Shown piece after piece: positions 43,628 through 52,159 of a stretch of DNA of 64,000 nucleotides. This stretch comes from an uncultured SAR116 cluster alpha proteobacterium. GTDB lineage: Bacteria > Pseudomonadota > Alphaproteobacteria > Puniceispirillales > Puniceispirillaceae. A program made the translations under genes and the position numbers. How positions within the stretch are numbered: position 1 is the first letter of the stretch; each line of letters begins with the position of its first letter. The DNA lies in the NCBI GenBank assembly GCA_902583715.1, contig CACHXC010000003.1, positions 1 to 64,000 on the forward strand, written 5' to 3'. The notes below the pieces were generated by a model. That model was not told the origin of the DNA and searched no databases. It saw only the letters and a list, made by a program, of their open reading frames with translations.

Positions 43628-44865
43628 AGTCGAATGACGTCAACGTAATAGAAACACTGCTTACTCCAGAGGCTGTCCGACAACGTTGCTCTCAAGTTTT
43701 TGAGGCGGCTGAAGCAAACGGGTCAAAATATTTCCACATACACGATGAAAATTTTGACGCTGCTGTAGACCTCGTGGAACGTGAAATAATCGCAAATTAC
43801 CCCAATGGTAAAGTGCCATTTCACAGCAGGTGGCGGCATTTTGAATTTGATAATCAAAATTTTTGGAAGAAAGCTGCATTAAAGCTCACAAAAAAGTCAA
43901 AAAATGAAATTGCTCGCAGCCAGATAGATTTGGCCGTAATTTCTGTTCTTCTTGATGCAGGTGCCGGCACTAGCTGGCGTTACAAAGATCTACAAACTGG
44001 GCTTAAGTTTAGTCGATCTGAAGGTTTGGCTATTGCAAGCCTGCGTCTTTTTGAGAGTGGTGTGCTCAGTCAAAGTGGTTTAGATGACCCTCTAAGGGTG
44101 GATGCAGCCGCACTTCAAGCTTTGACTCCAGAAATATTAGCGATAGAGTTTCAAGTTAGCCCAAGTAATCAGCTACTCGGTCTGGAGGATCGAGCAATGT
44201 TGTTAAACCGCCTGGGGGAATCTCTCGTTAAGCAGAGACATATATTTGAGGCTGATGGTGCTTTTCGACCAGGTAATCTCTTTGATTATTTATCGCGAAG
44301 TCAGCCCACGGGTGTTTTGGAAGCGCGTGATATACTCATTGCAATCCTTGAGGGCATGGGTGAAATTTGGCCAGATGGTAGCTGGATTGAAAACATCCCG
44401 ATTGGAGACGCGGGCTATCACGAGGCTGTAAAAAGATCTGACATTACAGATGGAGTTGTGCCTTTCCATAAACTCTCCCAATGGATGTCATATTCATTAA
44501 TAGAACCCCTTCAAGAAGCTGGTCTCAAGCTCAAAAACCTTGATGCGTTGACTGGTCTCGCTGAATATCGTAACGGCGGATTATTCATAGATACTAAGAC
44601 AATTTCTTTGCGGGACAAAACCCAATTGGAAGTTGTTCATGATCCAAAAAGTCCATTGATAGTCGAGTGGCGAGCATTGACTGTTGTCTTTTTGGACAAG
44701 TTAGCTGAGAGAATTAGACGCCGTACAAACACTAATTCAGAGAGCATGCCTCTAGCGAGTATCCTGCAGGGTGGGACTTGGTCAGCTGGTCGACAGATTG
44801 CCCAGCAGCTTCGTGTTAATGGAAGTCCACCGCTGCTATTAAATAGTCGAGGCACGATTTTTTGA
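43624..44865 (+). CDS. URC4/DUF1688 family protein (uracil catabolism)
   Basis: A 413-residue protein of the URC4/urg3 (DUF1688) family. It starts with LLTPEAVRQRCSQVFEAAEANG and contains VPFHSRWRHFE near residue 61 and IGDAGYHEAVKRSDITDG near 262, then VPFHKLSQWMSYSLIEPLQEAG. Yeast Urc4 is genetically required for uracil use as nitrogen source, but its reaction is still unclear. It overlaps urc1 by 4 bases and is followed 33 bases later by the uracil phosphoribosyltransferase gene. Composition is AT-rich relative to the sox region. Confidence 0.87.
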   Translation: MKSNDVNVIETLLTPEAVRQRCSQVFEAAEANGSKYFHIHDENFDAAVDLVEREIIANYPNGKVPFHSRWRHFEFDNQNFWKKAALKLTKKSKNEIARSQIDLAVISVLLDAGAGTSWRYKDLQTGLKFSRSEGLAIASLRLFESGVLSQSGLDDPLRVDAAALQALTPEILAIEFQVSPSNQLLGLEDRAMLLNRLGESLVKQRHIFEADGAFRPGNLFDYLSRSQPTGVLEARDILIAILEGMGEIWPDGSWIENIPIGDAGYHEAVKRSDITDGVVPFHKLSQWMSYSLIEPLQEAGLKLKNLDALTGLAEYRNGGLFIDTKTISLRDKTQLEVVHDPKSPLIVEWRALTVVFLDKLAERIRRRTNTNSESMPLASILQGGTWSAGRQIAQQLRVNGSPPLLLNSRGTIF

Positions 44866-44898
44866 TAATCTTGCAACTTACAATTTGGGGAACAAAAT

Positions 44899-45534
44899 AT
44901 GGCTCATAAAAACACAACAGTTGTTGGCCATCCGCTGGTGCAACATAAACTGTCAATTATGCGTGATATATCCACACCAACTGCAAAGTTTAGGCAGCTA
45001 TTGCGTGAAATCAGCCTGCTTCTAGCCTATGAAGTATGCAGTGATTTGGAAACAGAGCAAGTTGATATTAAAACCCCACTAGAAACTGCAAAAATGCCAA
45101 AACTTGAGGGAAAAAAACTATGCTTTATATCTATCCTGCGGGCAGGGAATGGTCTTCTAGATGGGATGCTTGATCTTGTGCCATCAGCCCGAGTTGGACA
45201 CGTCGGTTTATATCGTGACCCAAAAACATTGATACCTATTGAATATTATTTGAAATTGCCTGACCAGCTTGAAGAACGTTTGAGCATAGTAGTCGATCCG
45301 ATGCTTGCTACAGGAAACTCTGCGGCAGCGGCTGTGCAACGCATAAAGGATGCTGGTGCTAAACGCATAAAATTTGTTTGTTTGCTTGCTGCGCCTGAGG
45401 GTCTGGAAGCCTTTTCTGAGCAACATCCTGATGTGCCTATAATTACTGCTGCTGTTGATCGGGAACTGAACGATCACGCCTATATTTTGCCAGGCCTTGG
45501 TGATGCAGGCGACCGCATGTACGGCACGAAATAA
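44899..45534 (+). CDS. upp: Uracil phosphoribosyltransferase
   Basis: A 211-residue uracil PRTase making UMP from uracil and PRPP. The PRPP-binding loop is [12 protein letters not shown] near residue 130, with the upstream [30 protein letters not shown] segment and the uracil-binding C-terminal region ending [12 protein letters not shown]. In the URC pathway this step (Urc6 in yeast) activates uracil, so here it probably serves catabolism as well as salvage. GGGGAA precedes the ATG. Confidence 0.93.
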   Translation: MAHKNTTVVGHPLVQHKLSIMRDISTPTAKFRQLLREISLLLAYEVCSDLETEQVDIKTPLETAKMPKLEGKKLCFISILRAGNGLLDGMLDLVPSARVGHVGLYRDPKTLIPIEYYLKLPDQLEERLSIVVDPMLATGNSAAAAVQRIKDAGAKRIKFVCLLAAPEGLEAFSEQHPDVPIITAAVDRELNDHAYILPGLGDAGDRMYGTK

Positions 45535-45652
45535 TTAGATGCCGCCCTGAGGGCAAATATTAAAAACAAATGCCGCAGACAGTCGCTTCATTTCATGGAT
45601 TTTTTTGGGGCAACAAGCTACTGTTCCTTTCAAACTCTTTGGAGAGATAATC

Positions 45653-47002
45653 ATGGAATGTTGTGGTCCAGGTTACGCAAGCCCGCAAGATGCCATTTTG
45701 GCGCCTCGTGAAAAGCTACTCTACACGATCGCGATTTATACTGGCACCGGTATCCAAAAGCCTGATTATCTTGCCACGATTGATGCAGATCCAGAAAGCC
45801 CGACTTACTCAAAAGTTATTCACCGGCTAAATATGCCAGGAATTGGCGATGAGTTGCATCACATGGGCTGGAACGCCTGCTCATCATGCCACGATGATGC
45901 TAGCATGTCGCGCAAATATCTGATTTTGCCAGGGGTCCGATCAAATAATCTGCACATTGTCGATACCGCCACCGACCCGCGTGCTCCCAAGCTGCATAAG
46001 GTGATTGATGGGAATGATATCAAGGCCAAGGCAGACCTGTCAGGTCCGCACACGGTGCATTGTCTGGGTAACGAAATTATAATTTCGTTCCTAGGAAATG
46101 CGCGTGGTGAAGCGCCGGGTGGCTATCTTCATATGAATAAGGATTTTGAAATTATTGGCCGCTGGGAAAATTCAATGGGCCAGATCAAGTTTGGCTATGA
46201 TTTTTGGTATCAGCCGCGCCACAATGTGATGGTCTCATCAGAGTGGGCGGCTCCGAATACATTTATGCCAGGATTTGACCTTGAGGAGGTTGGTCATCTC
46301 AAATATGGGCGTGAATTGCACTTCTGGGATTTTGAAAAGCGGCAGCCAATTGAGTCTATTTATCTTGGTGAGGATGGGCTTATACCTCTGGAAGTGAAAT
46401 TCCATCACGATCCAAATAGCACGCATGGTTTTTGTGGCGCTGCACTCAGCACTAACGTGATCCACTGGTGGCGTAATGATGCTGGCAAGTGGCAATGGGA
46501 AAAGATTATCGATGTGGAAAATCAACCTCACCCAGACTGGCCGATCCCAGTCCCTGGGGTGATGTCGGCTATTTTGGTATCGATGGATGATAAATATCTC
46601 TACCTGAATAACTGGCTGCATGGCGATATGCGGCAATATGACATTTCTGACCCACATAATCCAAAAATGACTGGGCAGGTCTGGATGGGGGGTCTGCTTG
46701 GCAAAGCCCCAATGGTCAATGGTGTAGAAATGGCAGGCGGACCCCAAATGTTTCAGCTCAGTCTTGATGGTAAGCGGCTGTACGTTACTACGTCGCTTTT
46801 CAGCACCTGGGATAATCAATTTTACCCAGAGATTAGACAAAAAGGAGGGGTTATGGTGATGATTGACTGCGATCCAATTAATGGTGGCATGTCAATCAAC
46901 CCAGACTTTATGGTGAACTTTGGTAATGAACCAAACGGGCCGTCGCGCTGTCATGAGATGCGCTACCCAGGTGGTGATTGCACAAGCGATATCTGGCTGT
47001 GA
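45653..47002 (+). CDS. Selenium-binding protein SBP56 family (methanethiol oxidase family)
   Basis: A 449-residue SBP56-family beta-propeller. CCGPGYASPQDA at the N-terminus, WNACSSCHDDAS near residue 85, SGPHTVHCLG near 134, FHHDPNSTHGFCGAAL near 254 and YLNNWLHGDMRQYD near 322 are family segments carrying the conserved Cys and His residues. Bacterial members include the copper-dependent methanethiol oxidase MtoX, which yields formaldehyde, H2S and H2O2. Unlike MtoX of Hyphomicrobium there is no signal peptide from the chosen ATG (GGAGAG upstream), and the usual SCO1/MauG partners are absent. Instead a ferredoxin, CoA-binding protein and rhodanese follow. Confidence 0.87.
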   Translation: MECCGPGYASPQDAILAPREKLLYTIAIYTGTGIQKPDYLATIDADPESPTYSKVIHRLNMPGIGDELHHMGWNACSSCHDDASMSRKYLILPGVRSNNLHIVDTATDPRAPKLHKVIDGNDIKAKADLSGPHTVHCLGNEIIISFLGNARGEAPGGYLHMNKDFEIIGRWENSMGQIKFGYDFWYQPRHNVMVSSEWAAPNTFMPGFDLEEVGHLKYGRELHFWDFEKRQPIESIYLGEDGLIPLEVKFHHDPNSTHGFCGAALSTNVIHWWRNDAGKWQWEKIIDVENQPHPDWPIPVPGVMSAILVSMDDKYLYLNNWLHGDMRQYDISDPHNPKMTGQVWMGGLLGKAPMVNGVEMAGGPQMFQLSLDGKRLYVTTSLFSTWDNQFYPEIRQKGGVMVMIDCDPINGGMSINPDFMVNFGNEPNGPSRCHEMRYPGGDCTSDIWL

Positions 47003-47364
47003 CGCGCATTACTCTCGCTAACCGTGATCAGGCTGTGTATGAGGTCAAGGGCCGCAAACCCCTTTTGGATGAATTACGTGACCAGGGTGTTGATCTGCCC
47101 TATGGCTGCCGTTATGGCGGTTGCATTACTTGTGCTGCTAAATTGATTTCAGGTGAGGTAGATCAGCGTGCGCAGGTGGCGCTTAACAATCGGCAGATTA
47201 AGGATGGTTATATTGTGTTGTGTGTGGCGCGGGCAAAAACTGACTGTCTTCTTGAAATTGGTGTGGAAAGCCATGACAAGCTTTATCGCAACCCGTTTCT
47301 TGACCCACTGGCACCGCATGAGCTGAAAGCTGACATTGCGACAATCAAGGAAAGTGGCGAATGA
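46999..47364 (+). CDS. Plant-type [2Fe-2S] ferredoxin (GTG start)
   Basis: A 121-residue ferredoxin domain protein with the cluster ligands C37-x4-C42-x2-C45 and C75 (segments YGCRYGGCITC and IVLCVAR). The GTG start forms a GTGA overlap with the SBP56 stop and gives a protein starting TRITLANRD. A longer frame inside SBP56 is not the start. It likely carries electrons to or from the SBP56-family enzyme. The C-terminal 35 residues beyond the fold are unusual. Confidence 0.85.
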   Translation: MTRITLANRDQAVYEVKGRKPLLDELRDQGVDLPYGCRYGGCITCAAKLISGEVDQRAQVALNNRQIKDGYIVLCVARAKTDCLLEIGVESHDKLYRNPFLDPLAPHELKADIATIKESGE

Positions 47365-47819
47365 CTGGTATAAATCATGATGAACCCTATAGCGATGATT
47401 ATCTGCAGGATATCCTGGCTTCTGTTAAAACCATTGCTATGGTTGGGGCCAGCCCGGACAAGACCAAGTTCAGCTATGGTGTGTTAAGGGTGCTGCACGA
47501 AACAGGGTACGATATGATTCCTGTAAACCCAAGGCCGGGGCTTGCTGAGATCAGAGGTCTTAAAGTCTTTCCAACGCTGGCGGCTATCGACCGGCCGGTT
47601 GATATGGTCGAGGTTTTTCGTCGTTCTGAAGATTTATATGAAGTCGCCCAGGAGGCTATTGCGATTGGTGCGAAAGTGTTGTGGGGCCAAATTGGTGTTG
47701 TTGATCAACAGGCAGCCCGGCTGGCAGAACGCGCCGGGTTGCGTGTAGTAATGAACCGATGCCCAAAGATTGAGTTGTTTCGGCCGTTTTGGAAGCCACG
47801 CCTTGACTTAAAAATATAA
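47361..47819 (+). CDS. CoA-binding domain protein (YccU-like)
   Basis: A 152-residue single Rossmann domain of the CoA_binding_2 type. VKTIAMVGASPDKTKFSYGV near residue 18 is the nucleotide loop, and GAKVLWGQIGVVDQQAARLAERAGLRVVMNRCPKIE near 108 closes the domain. Its stop-start overlap with the ferredoxin is 4 bases. The function of this small family is unknown; a role in persulfide or acyl handling with the adjacent rhodanese is speculative. Confidence 0.85.
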   Translation: MTGINHDEPYSDDYLQDILASVKTIAMVGASPDKTKFSYGVLRVLHETGYDMIPVNPRPGLAEIRGLKVFPTLAAIDRPVDMVEVFRRSEDLYEVAQEAIAIGAKVLWGQIGVVDQQAARLAERAGLRVVMNRCPKIELFRPFWKPRLDLKI

Positions 47820-47859
47820 TTACATCCATTTATTTCTGCAGAGGAGCGCCTGTAAAGCC

Positions 47860-48246
47860 ATGCCACAAAAGATTACCAAAACCGCTTCATCACTTGTTAA
47901 AGATGCCCTAGCTGAGGTTCCTGCAGTTAGTGTCCACGAGGCATTATCGTTTGCAGAAAGTGACACACATGTCTTTGTTGATTTGCGTGATGGGGTCGAG
48001 CAGGCACGCGGCATGATCCCGGGGGCGGTGGCGTCGTCGCGCGGCTTGATGGAATTTCATATTGACCCAGACAGTCCAGCGCATAATCCTGCCTTTAATC
48101 AGGATAAGACATATGTATTCTATTGCGCGTCAGGCGGTCGGTCGGCCTTGGCCGCCAAGGTTGCTATGGATATGGGCCTTTCGCCGGTTGTTAATCTTAC
48201 TGGCGGCATTGCCGCTTGGACTGCGGCTGGTGGTGCGGTTGAATAG
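47860..48246 (+). CDS. Rhodanese-like sulfurtransferase
   Basis: A 128-residue single-domain rhodanese. The catalytic Cys89 lies in the active loop CASGGRSA, and VDLRDGVEQARGMIPGA near residue 40 is the other family landmark. It can carry a persulfide sulfur. Placed right behind SBP56 and ferredoxin genes, it may handle sulfide released from methanethiol. A GAGGAG site lies about 13 bases before the ATG, which is rather far. Confidence 0.88.
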   Translation: MPQKITKTASSLVKDALAEVPAVSVHEALSFAESDTHVFVDLRDGVEQARGMIPGAVASSRGLMEFHIDPDSPAHNPAFNQDKTYVFYCASGGRSALAAKVAMDMGLSPVVNLTGGIAAWTAAGGAVE

Positions 48247-48261
48247 ACGATTAGGCCTGAT

Positions 48262-49641
48262 ATGAAACCATCTTCAATTGCAACAGCTATTGATATTTTA
48301 AAGCAACGGTTTGGTGATCAGCTATCCACGGCAATGTCGGTTCGCCAGCATCACAGCCACACAACAACGCAAATCAAAAGCCAGCTTCCAGATGCTGTGT
48401 TATTCGTTAAGAGCACAGATGATGTGGCCGCGGCGGTGATGATTTGCCGCGACCATCAATGCCCTATCATTCCTTTTGGTGTGGGCTCATCACTTGAAGG
48501 CCATGTCAACGCGCCAAATGGTGGAATATCGATTGATATGAATGCGATGGACCGGGTGCTAGCAGTTCATGAGGCTGATCTTGATGCAGTTGTTCAGCCC
48601 GGGGTCACGCGTGAGTCACTGAACAATTATTTGCGCGATACTGGGTTATTTTTTCCGATTGATCCGGGGGCGAATGCCAGTCTTGGCGGGATGGCGGCAA
48701 CACGGGCTTCAGGTACTAATGCGGTTCGCTATGGCACAATGAAGGATAATATTCTTGCGCTAGAGGCGGTGATGGCTGACGGGAGAGTGATACGTACGGG
48801 TACCCGGGCCAAAAAATCGTCTGCTGGGTATGATTTAACGCGGCTGTTAATTGGGTCAGAAGGGACGTTAGGGCTGATCACTGAACTGACCTTGAAATTG
48901 CATGGAATCCCCGAGGCTATTGCTGGTGGTATTTGTTCCTTTCCCAGCATTGAAGCGGCGTGTAATACGGTGATTAACACCATCCAATATGGTGTTCCGG
49001 TAGCACGCATTGAACTGCTTGACGCGGCACAGGTACGCGCCTGCAATCTCTATTCAGGGCTAGATCTGCCTGAAGACACCTTGTTGCTTTTGGAATTTCA
49101 TGGCACCGAACGCGGCGTACGCGAACAGTCAGAAATGTTTGGCGAAATTGCAGCTGATTACACCTCTCATGCATTCAAATGGACCACTGATCAAGAGGAG
49201 CGAGCAAAATTGTGGAAAGCCAGGCATGACGCATATTGGGCGGCGTTGGCGCTGGTGCCTGGTGGAGTTGGTATGTCTACCGATGTATGTGTTCCTATCT
49301 CACGTCTGGCAGAATGTGTTGAAGAAACCCGCCGTGATATCGATGCGAGTGGCATCATTGCGCCAATTGTTGGTCATGTCGGCGATGGCAATTTTCACAC
49401 TTTGCCGCTGGCTCTACCAGATGATACTGCGGCATGGACACGCATCAAGGCGTTTGCCGGGCGGCTGTCTGAACGCGCGATTGCGATGGGCGGAACCTGT
49501 ACAGGCGAGCACGGCATTGGTCAGGGCAAGGCCGGATATCTCAGACAGGAATTAGGCCCGGCGGTGGATGTGATGATGGCTGTAAAGCAAGCCCTCGACC
49601 CGCATGATATTTTAAACCCTGGCAAATTATTCAGCAAATGA
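48262..49641 (+). CDS. FAD-binding D-lactate/glycolate-type dehydrogenase
   Basis: A 459-residue FAD-dependent alpha-hydroxyacid dehydrogenase of the cytochrome D-lactate dehydrogenase/GlcD type. The PCMH-type FAD domain shows PIIPFGVGSSLEGHVN near residue 70, PGANASLGGMAATRASGTNAVRYG near 135 and LIGSEGTLGLITELTLKL near 195. The C-terminal FAD-linked oxidase domain carries GHVGDGNFH near 373 and GEHGIGQGK near 415. It is 15 bases after the rhodanese gene and might share its operon. The electron acceptor is unknown. Confidence 0.87.
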   Translation: MKPSSIATAIDILKQRFGDQLSTAMSVRQHHSHTTTQIKSQLPDAVLFVKSTDDVAAAVMICRDHQCPIIPFGVGSSLEGHVNAPNGGISIDMNAMDRVLAVHEADLDAVVQPGVTRESLNNYLRDTGLFFPIDPGANASLGGMAATRASGTNAVRYGTMKDNILALEAVMADGRVIRTGTRAKKSSAGYDLTRLLIGSEGTLGLITELTLKLHGIPEAIAGGICSFPSIEAACNTVINTIQYGVPVARIELLDAAQVRACNLYSGLDLPEDTLLLLEFHGTERGVREQSEMFGEIAADYTSHAFKWTTDQEERAKLWKARHDAYWAALALVPGGVGMSTDVCVPISRLAECVEETRRDIDASGIIAPIVGHVGDGNFHTLPLALPDDTAAWTRIKAFAGRLSERAIAMGGTCTGEHGIGQGKAGYLRQELGPAVDVMMAVKQALDPHDILNPGKLFSK

Positions 49642-49681
49642 CCTGCCGATAAAGCGACAAAGGCCGCCTTAAATGGCGTCA

Positions 49682-50413
49682 TCAATCACTGTAACCAGGT
49701 AACGACAGCTTGTCAGCAACGCCATGTTTTGTAAGAGAGGCGGCGATAAACCCATCTTGTATCGCAGTGGTAATCAAATCATTTAAAAATTGCAGAACGG
49801 CCGGATCCGTTTTTTTGATGCCAACGGCCTGTTTGATGGCGGTAAAGCGAGGTTCTACCAATCGGTGTTGGCCGGTATCTAGTTCAATTTGTAATCTGGG
49901 TTTCAGGCTAGCTAGAACATCCACCTCACCGTGCAAAAACAAATCATGCGAATGTTGGATCGAATCCGCGGCAATCAAGCTGGCATGGCGCAGATTATTC
50001 TTTAACCACAAATCATATGCACTGCGATCAAAAGCGGCGATTCTGACGTCTTTTTGATCAATATCGGTATTGCTGGTAAAGGGTGAGTCAGCGCGCACCA
50101 GAAAATGCGCATCGATCAATACATAAGGCTGGCTGAAATCAATCAGCCGCGCCCGATCAGGTTCATGCGCGATATTGCCAATATCCCAAACATCATCTTC
50201 CGCCGCATCAGCCAGCTGGCCGGGCGTTTCAAAGGTAACAAATTCGCAAGGCACGTCAAGAACCCTGGCAATATGGCGTGCCAGATCAGGTGATACACCG
50301 GCTGGTGTGCCGTCGACGTTTTGGCCTGAAACCAGTAAAAAATTGCTGAGGTTTAGACCAGCGCGCAAGGTCCCAGTTGGGGCAAGTGCATCACGGAGGC
50401 GCTGACTAATCAA
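49682..50413 (-). CDS. Solute-binding-protein-fold protein without signal peptide
   Basis: A 243-residue protein of the amino-acid ABC binding protein fold. LAPTGTLRAGLNLSNFLLVSG near the N-terminus, GVSPDLARHIARVLDVPCEF near 45 and IGNIAHEPDRARLIDFSQPY near 85 are typical. No signal peptide is present, so it is probably cytoplasmic; a signal-less subfamily with the same LAPTGxLR start exists in rhizobia. Start candidates are two TTG codons (50413, 50419) after AAAAAGG. An inverted repeat (50415-50422 and 50428-50435) covers this start region. Just upstream lies a decayed permease remnant, so the locus may be a decaying transporter. Confidence 0.7.
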   Translation of the reverse strand: MISQRLRDALAPTGTLRAGLNLSNFLLVSGQNVDGTPAGVSPDLARHIARVLDVPCEFVTFETPGQLADAAEDDVWDIGNIAHEPDRARLIDFSQPYVLIDAHFLVRADSPFTSNTDIDQKDVRIAAFDRSAYDLWLKNNLRHASLIAADSIQHSHDLFLHGEVDVLASLKPRLQIELDTGQHRLVEPRFTAIKQAVGIKKTDPAVLQFLNDLITTAIQDGFIAASLTKHGVADKLSLPGYSD

Positions 50414-50672
50414 GGCCAAGAACCTTTTTCTTGGCTTTGGCCCAGCTTAACAATGTCATGTCAAATGTCAGTGCCATTAACGCCACACAAAGCCCAAGTA
50501 TAAAATTTTTGCCAAGATCGGAAGTATGGTGTCGGCATTGTATTTTGTTACCAAAGTTTTTGGTACCTTAAAATATGGCAGGAATGATTATAAACGAAGC
50601 AAACGTCATGTAGAACGAAATTGGTCTTGCTAGGCCCGTTAATTTTGCCCTTGCGAAATAGAAAGTTTTCAC
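50406..50672 (-). pseudogene. Remnant of an ABC transporter permease gene
   Basis: On the minus strand a single frame from a GTG at 50672 to a TAG at 50406-50408 is broken by one TAA (50568-50570). The 3' part encodes DLGKNFILGLCVALMALTFD followed by a basic tail ending KKKVLGLD, which looks like the last helix and tail of a ProW-like ABC permease. The 5' part has a hydrophobic ISFYMTFASFIIIPAIF. At 88 codons it is far too short for a permease, so it looks like a gene after internal deletion. Its end overlaps the start of the signal-less binding protein. Confidence 0.45.
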
Positions 50673-50807
50673 AATATTTACACCTTAAAGAAATGTTTTC
50701 CCACGGCAATAATTACAAGAGATATAGTTTGAGCCAGTCGGATCTGTGTTTTCATATTACAAACTTTGTCTTAAGCCGTCTGATCTTGCTAGTCTGAGGT
50801 GGTTGTT
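50673..50807. other. Leader region upstream of the sarcosine oxidase operon
   Basis: This region belongs to a gap of almost 500 bases before soxB. I see no tRNA or recognisable riboswitch. Two GTCTGA copies (near 50778 and 50793) and a TCAGAC further down (50837) could pair. It presumably holds the promoter of the sox operon, but no clear element can be named. Confidence 0.3.
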
Positions 50808-50882
50808 ATGTCGGTTTTTGGCACATTCACGTCCAATCAGACCTTTCCTTCTTTAGAGTTTGGCGTCACTGTTTACAGATAA
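50808..50882 (+). CDS. Possible 24-residue leader ORF upstream of soxB
   Basis: An ATG at 50808 with TGAGGTGG about 8 bases upstream opens a 24-codon frame that ends with TAA 12 bases before the soxB ATG. The peptide (MSVFGTFTSN... ending GVTVYR) resembles nothing I know. The ribosome site and position suggest a leader peptide or translational coupling device. It could equally be chance. Confidence 0.25.
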   Translation: MSVFGTFTSNQTFPSLEFGVTVYR

Positions 50883-50894
50883 AGGGTCGGATCT

Positions 50895-52145
50895 ATGCGG
50901 TTTTCAGGGTTTAAAATCATCAGGGAAGGGCTCAGCGGCCATAAAGGATGGGATGCCACTTGGCGTGACGCCACGCCAAAGTCGCATTATGACCACATTA
51001 TCATTGGGGGCGGCGGTCATGGGCTGGCGACAGCTTATTATCTGGCGCGGCGTTATGGCAAAGCGAACATCGCGGTCGTTGAAAAGGGCTGGCTTGGCGG
51101 CGGCAATGTTGGACGTAACACCACGATTATCCGGTCAAACTATTTGTTGGACGGCAATGAGCCATTTTACGAATTATCGTTAAAGCTCTGGGAAGGTCTG
51201 GAGCAGGATTTAAATTACAATGCAATGATCAGCCAGCGCGGTATCTTGAACCTGTTTCATACTGATGCCCAGCGTGATGCCTATATTCGCCGCGGCAATG
51301 CCATGCTTTTGAACGGCGCAGATGCCGATCTTCTCACAACAGATCAAATCAAAAACCGCTATCCGTTTTTGAACACCAAAGATGCTCGCTTTCCGATTAA
51401 GGGTGGCCTTGCCCAGCATCGCGGTGGCACGGTGCGCCATGATGCGGTGGCTTGGGGATATGCAAGGGCGGCGAGCCTTCTTGGCGTTGATATTATACAG
51501 AATTGTGAAGTCACCGGTCTTGATATCAAGAACAATAAATGTGTCGGCGTAATAACCACCCGAGGTCCAATTAAGGGCGGCAAAATAGCATGTTGTGTTG
51601 CCGGGTCGTCTAGCCGGGTGATGGCAATGGCAGGCATGCGCCTACCAATCGAAAGCCATGTGTTGCAGGCATTCGTTTCAGAAGGATTAAAGCCGTTGAT
51701 TCCTGGCGTCATCACTTTTGGCGCGGGGCATTTTTACTGTAGTCAGTCGGACAAAGGCGGTCTGGTATTTGGCGGCGATATTGATGGCTATAATTCCTAT
51801 GCACAACGCGGCAATTTGCCGATTGTCGAAGATGTCTGCGAAGGCGGCATGGCAATTTTGCCAAATCTTGGACGGTTGCGCTTGTTGCGCATGTGGGGTG
51901 GCATCATGGATATGTCGATGGACGGGTCGCCGATCATTGACAAAACACCAATTGAAAATCTCTATTTTAACGGGGGATGGTGTTATGGCGGCTTTAAGGC
52001 AACGCCCGCATCAGGCCTGTGTTACGCCCATCTTTTGGCCACCGACACACCCCATGAAACAGCCACGGCCTATCGATTTGACCGCTTTGAAAAAGGCTTG
52101 ATGATCGATGAAAAAGGTCAAGGTAACCAGCCAAATCTGCATTAA
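50895..52145 (+). CDS. soxB: Sarcosine oxidase subunit beta
   Basis: A 416-residue flavoprotein subunit. The FAD dinucleotide-binding motif IIIGGGGHGLATAYYLARRYG lies near residue 35, GGNVGRNTTIIRSNY near 75 and the C-terminal NGGWCYGGFKATPASG near 362. It is the DAO-fold subunit that oxidises sarcosine (or dimethylglycine) to glycine and formaldehyde equivalents, holding FAD and covalent FMN at the interface with SoxA. It is the first gene of soxBDAG. Confidence 0.93.
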   Translation: MRFSGFKIIREGLSGHKGWDATWRDATPKSHYDHIIIGGGGHGLATAYYLARRYGKANIAVVEKGWLGGGNVGRNTTIIRSNYLLDGNEPFYELSLKLWEGLEQDLNYNAMISQRGILNLFHTDAQRDAYIRRGNAMLLNGADADLLTTDQIKNRYPFLNTKDARFPIKGGLAQHRGGTVRHDAVAWGYARAASLLGVDIIQNCEVTGLDIKNNKCVGVITTRGPIKGGKIACCVAGSSSRVMAMAGMRLPIESHVLQAFVSEGLKPLIPGVITFGAGHFYCSQSDKGGLVFGGDIDGYNSYAQRGNLPIVEDVCEGGMAILPNLGRLRLLRMWGGIMDMSMDGSPIIDKTPIENLYFNGGWCYGGFKATPASGLCYAHLLATDTPHETATAYRFDRFEKGLMIDEKGQGNQPNLH

Positions 52146-52159
52146 AGAAGGGCGATGAC

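Noticed and set aside
46238-46840. 200-codon minus-strand frame inside the SBP56 gene
   Set aside because: It is fully covered by a well-conserved gene on the other strand and shows no family resemblance.
50420-50894. Glycine or SAM riboswitch before the sarcosine oxidase operon
   Set aside because: I found no recognisable conserved core of these riboswitches; the gap is better explained by a permease remnant and a short ORF.
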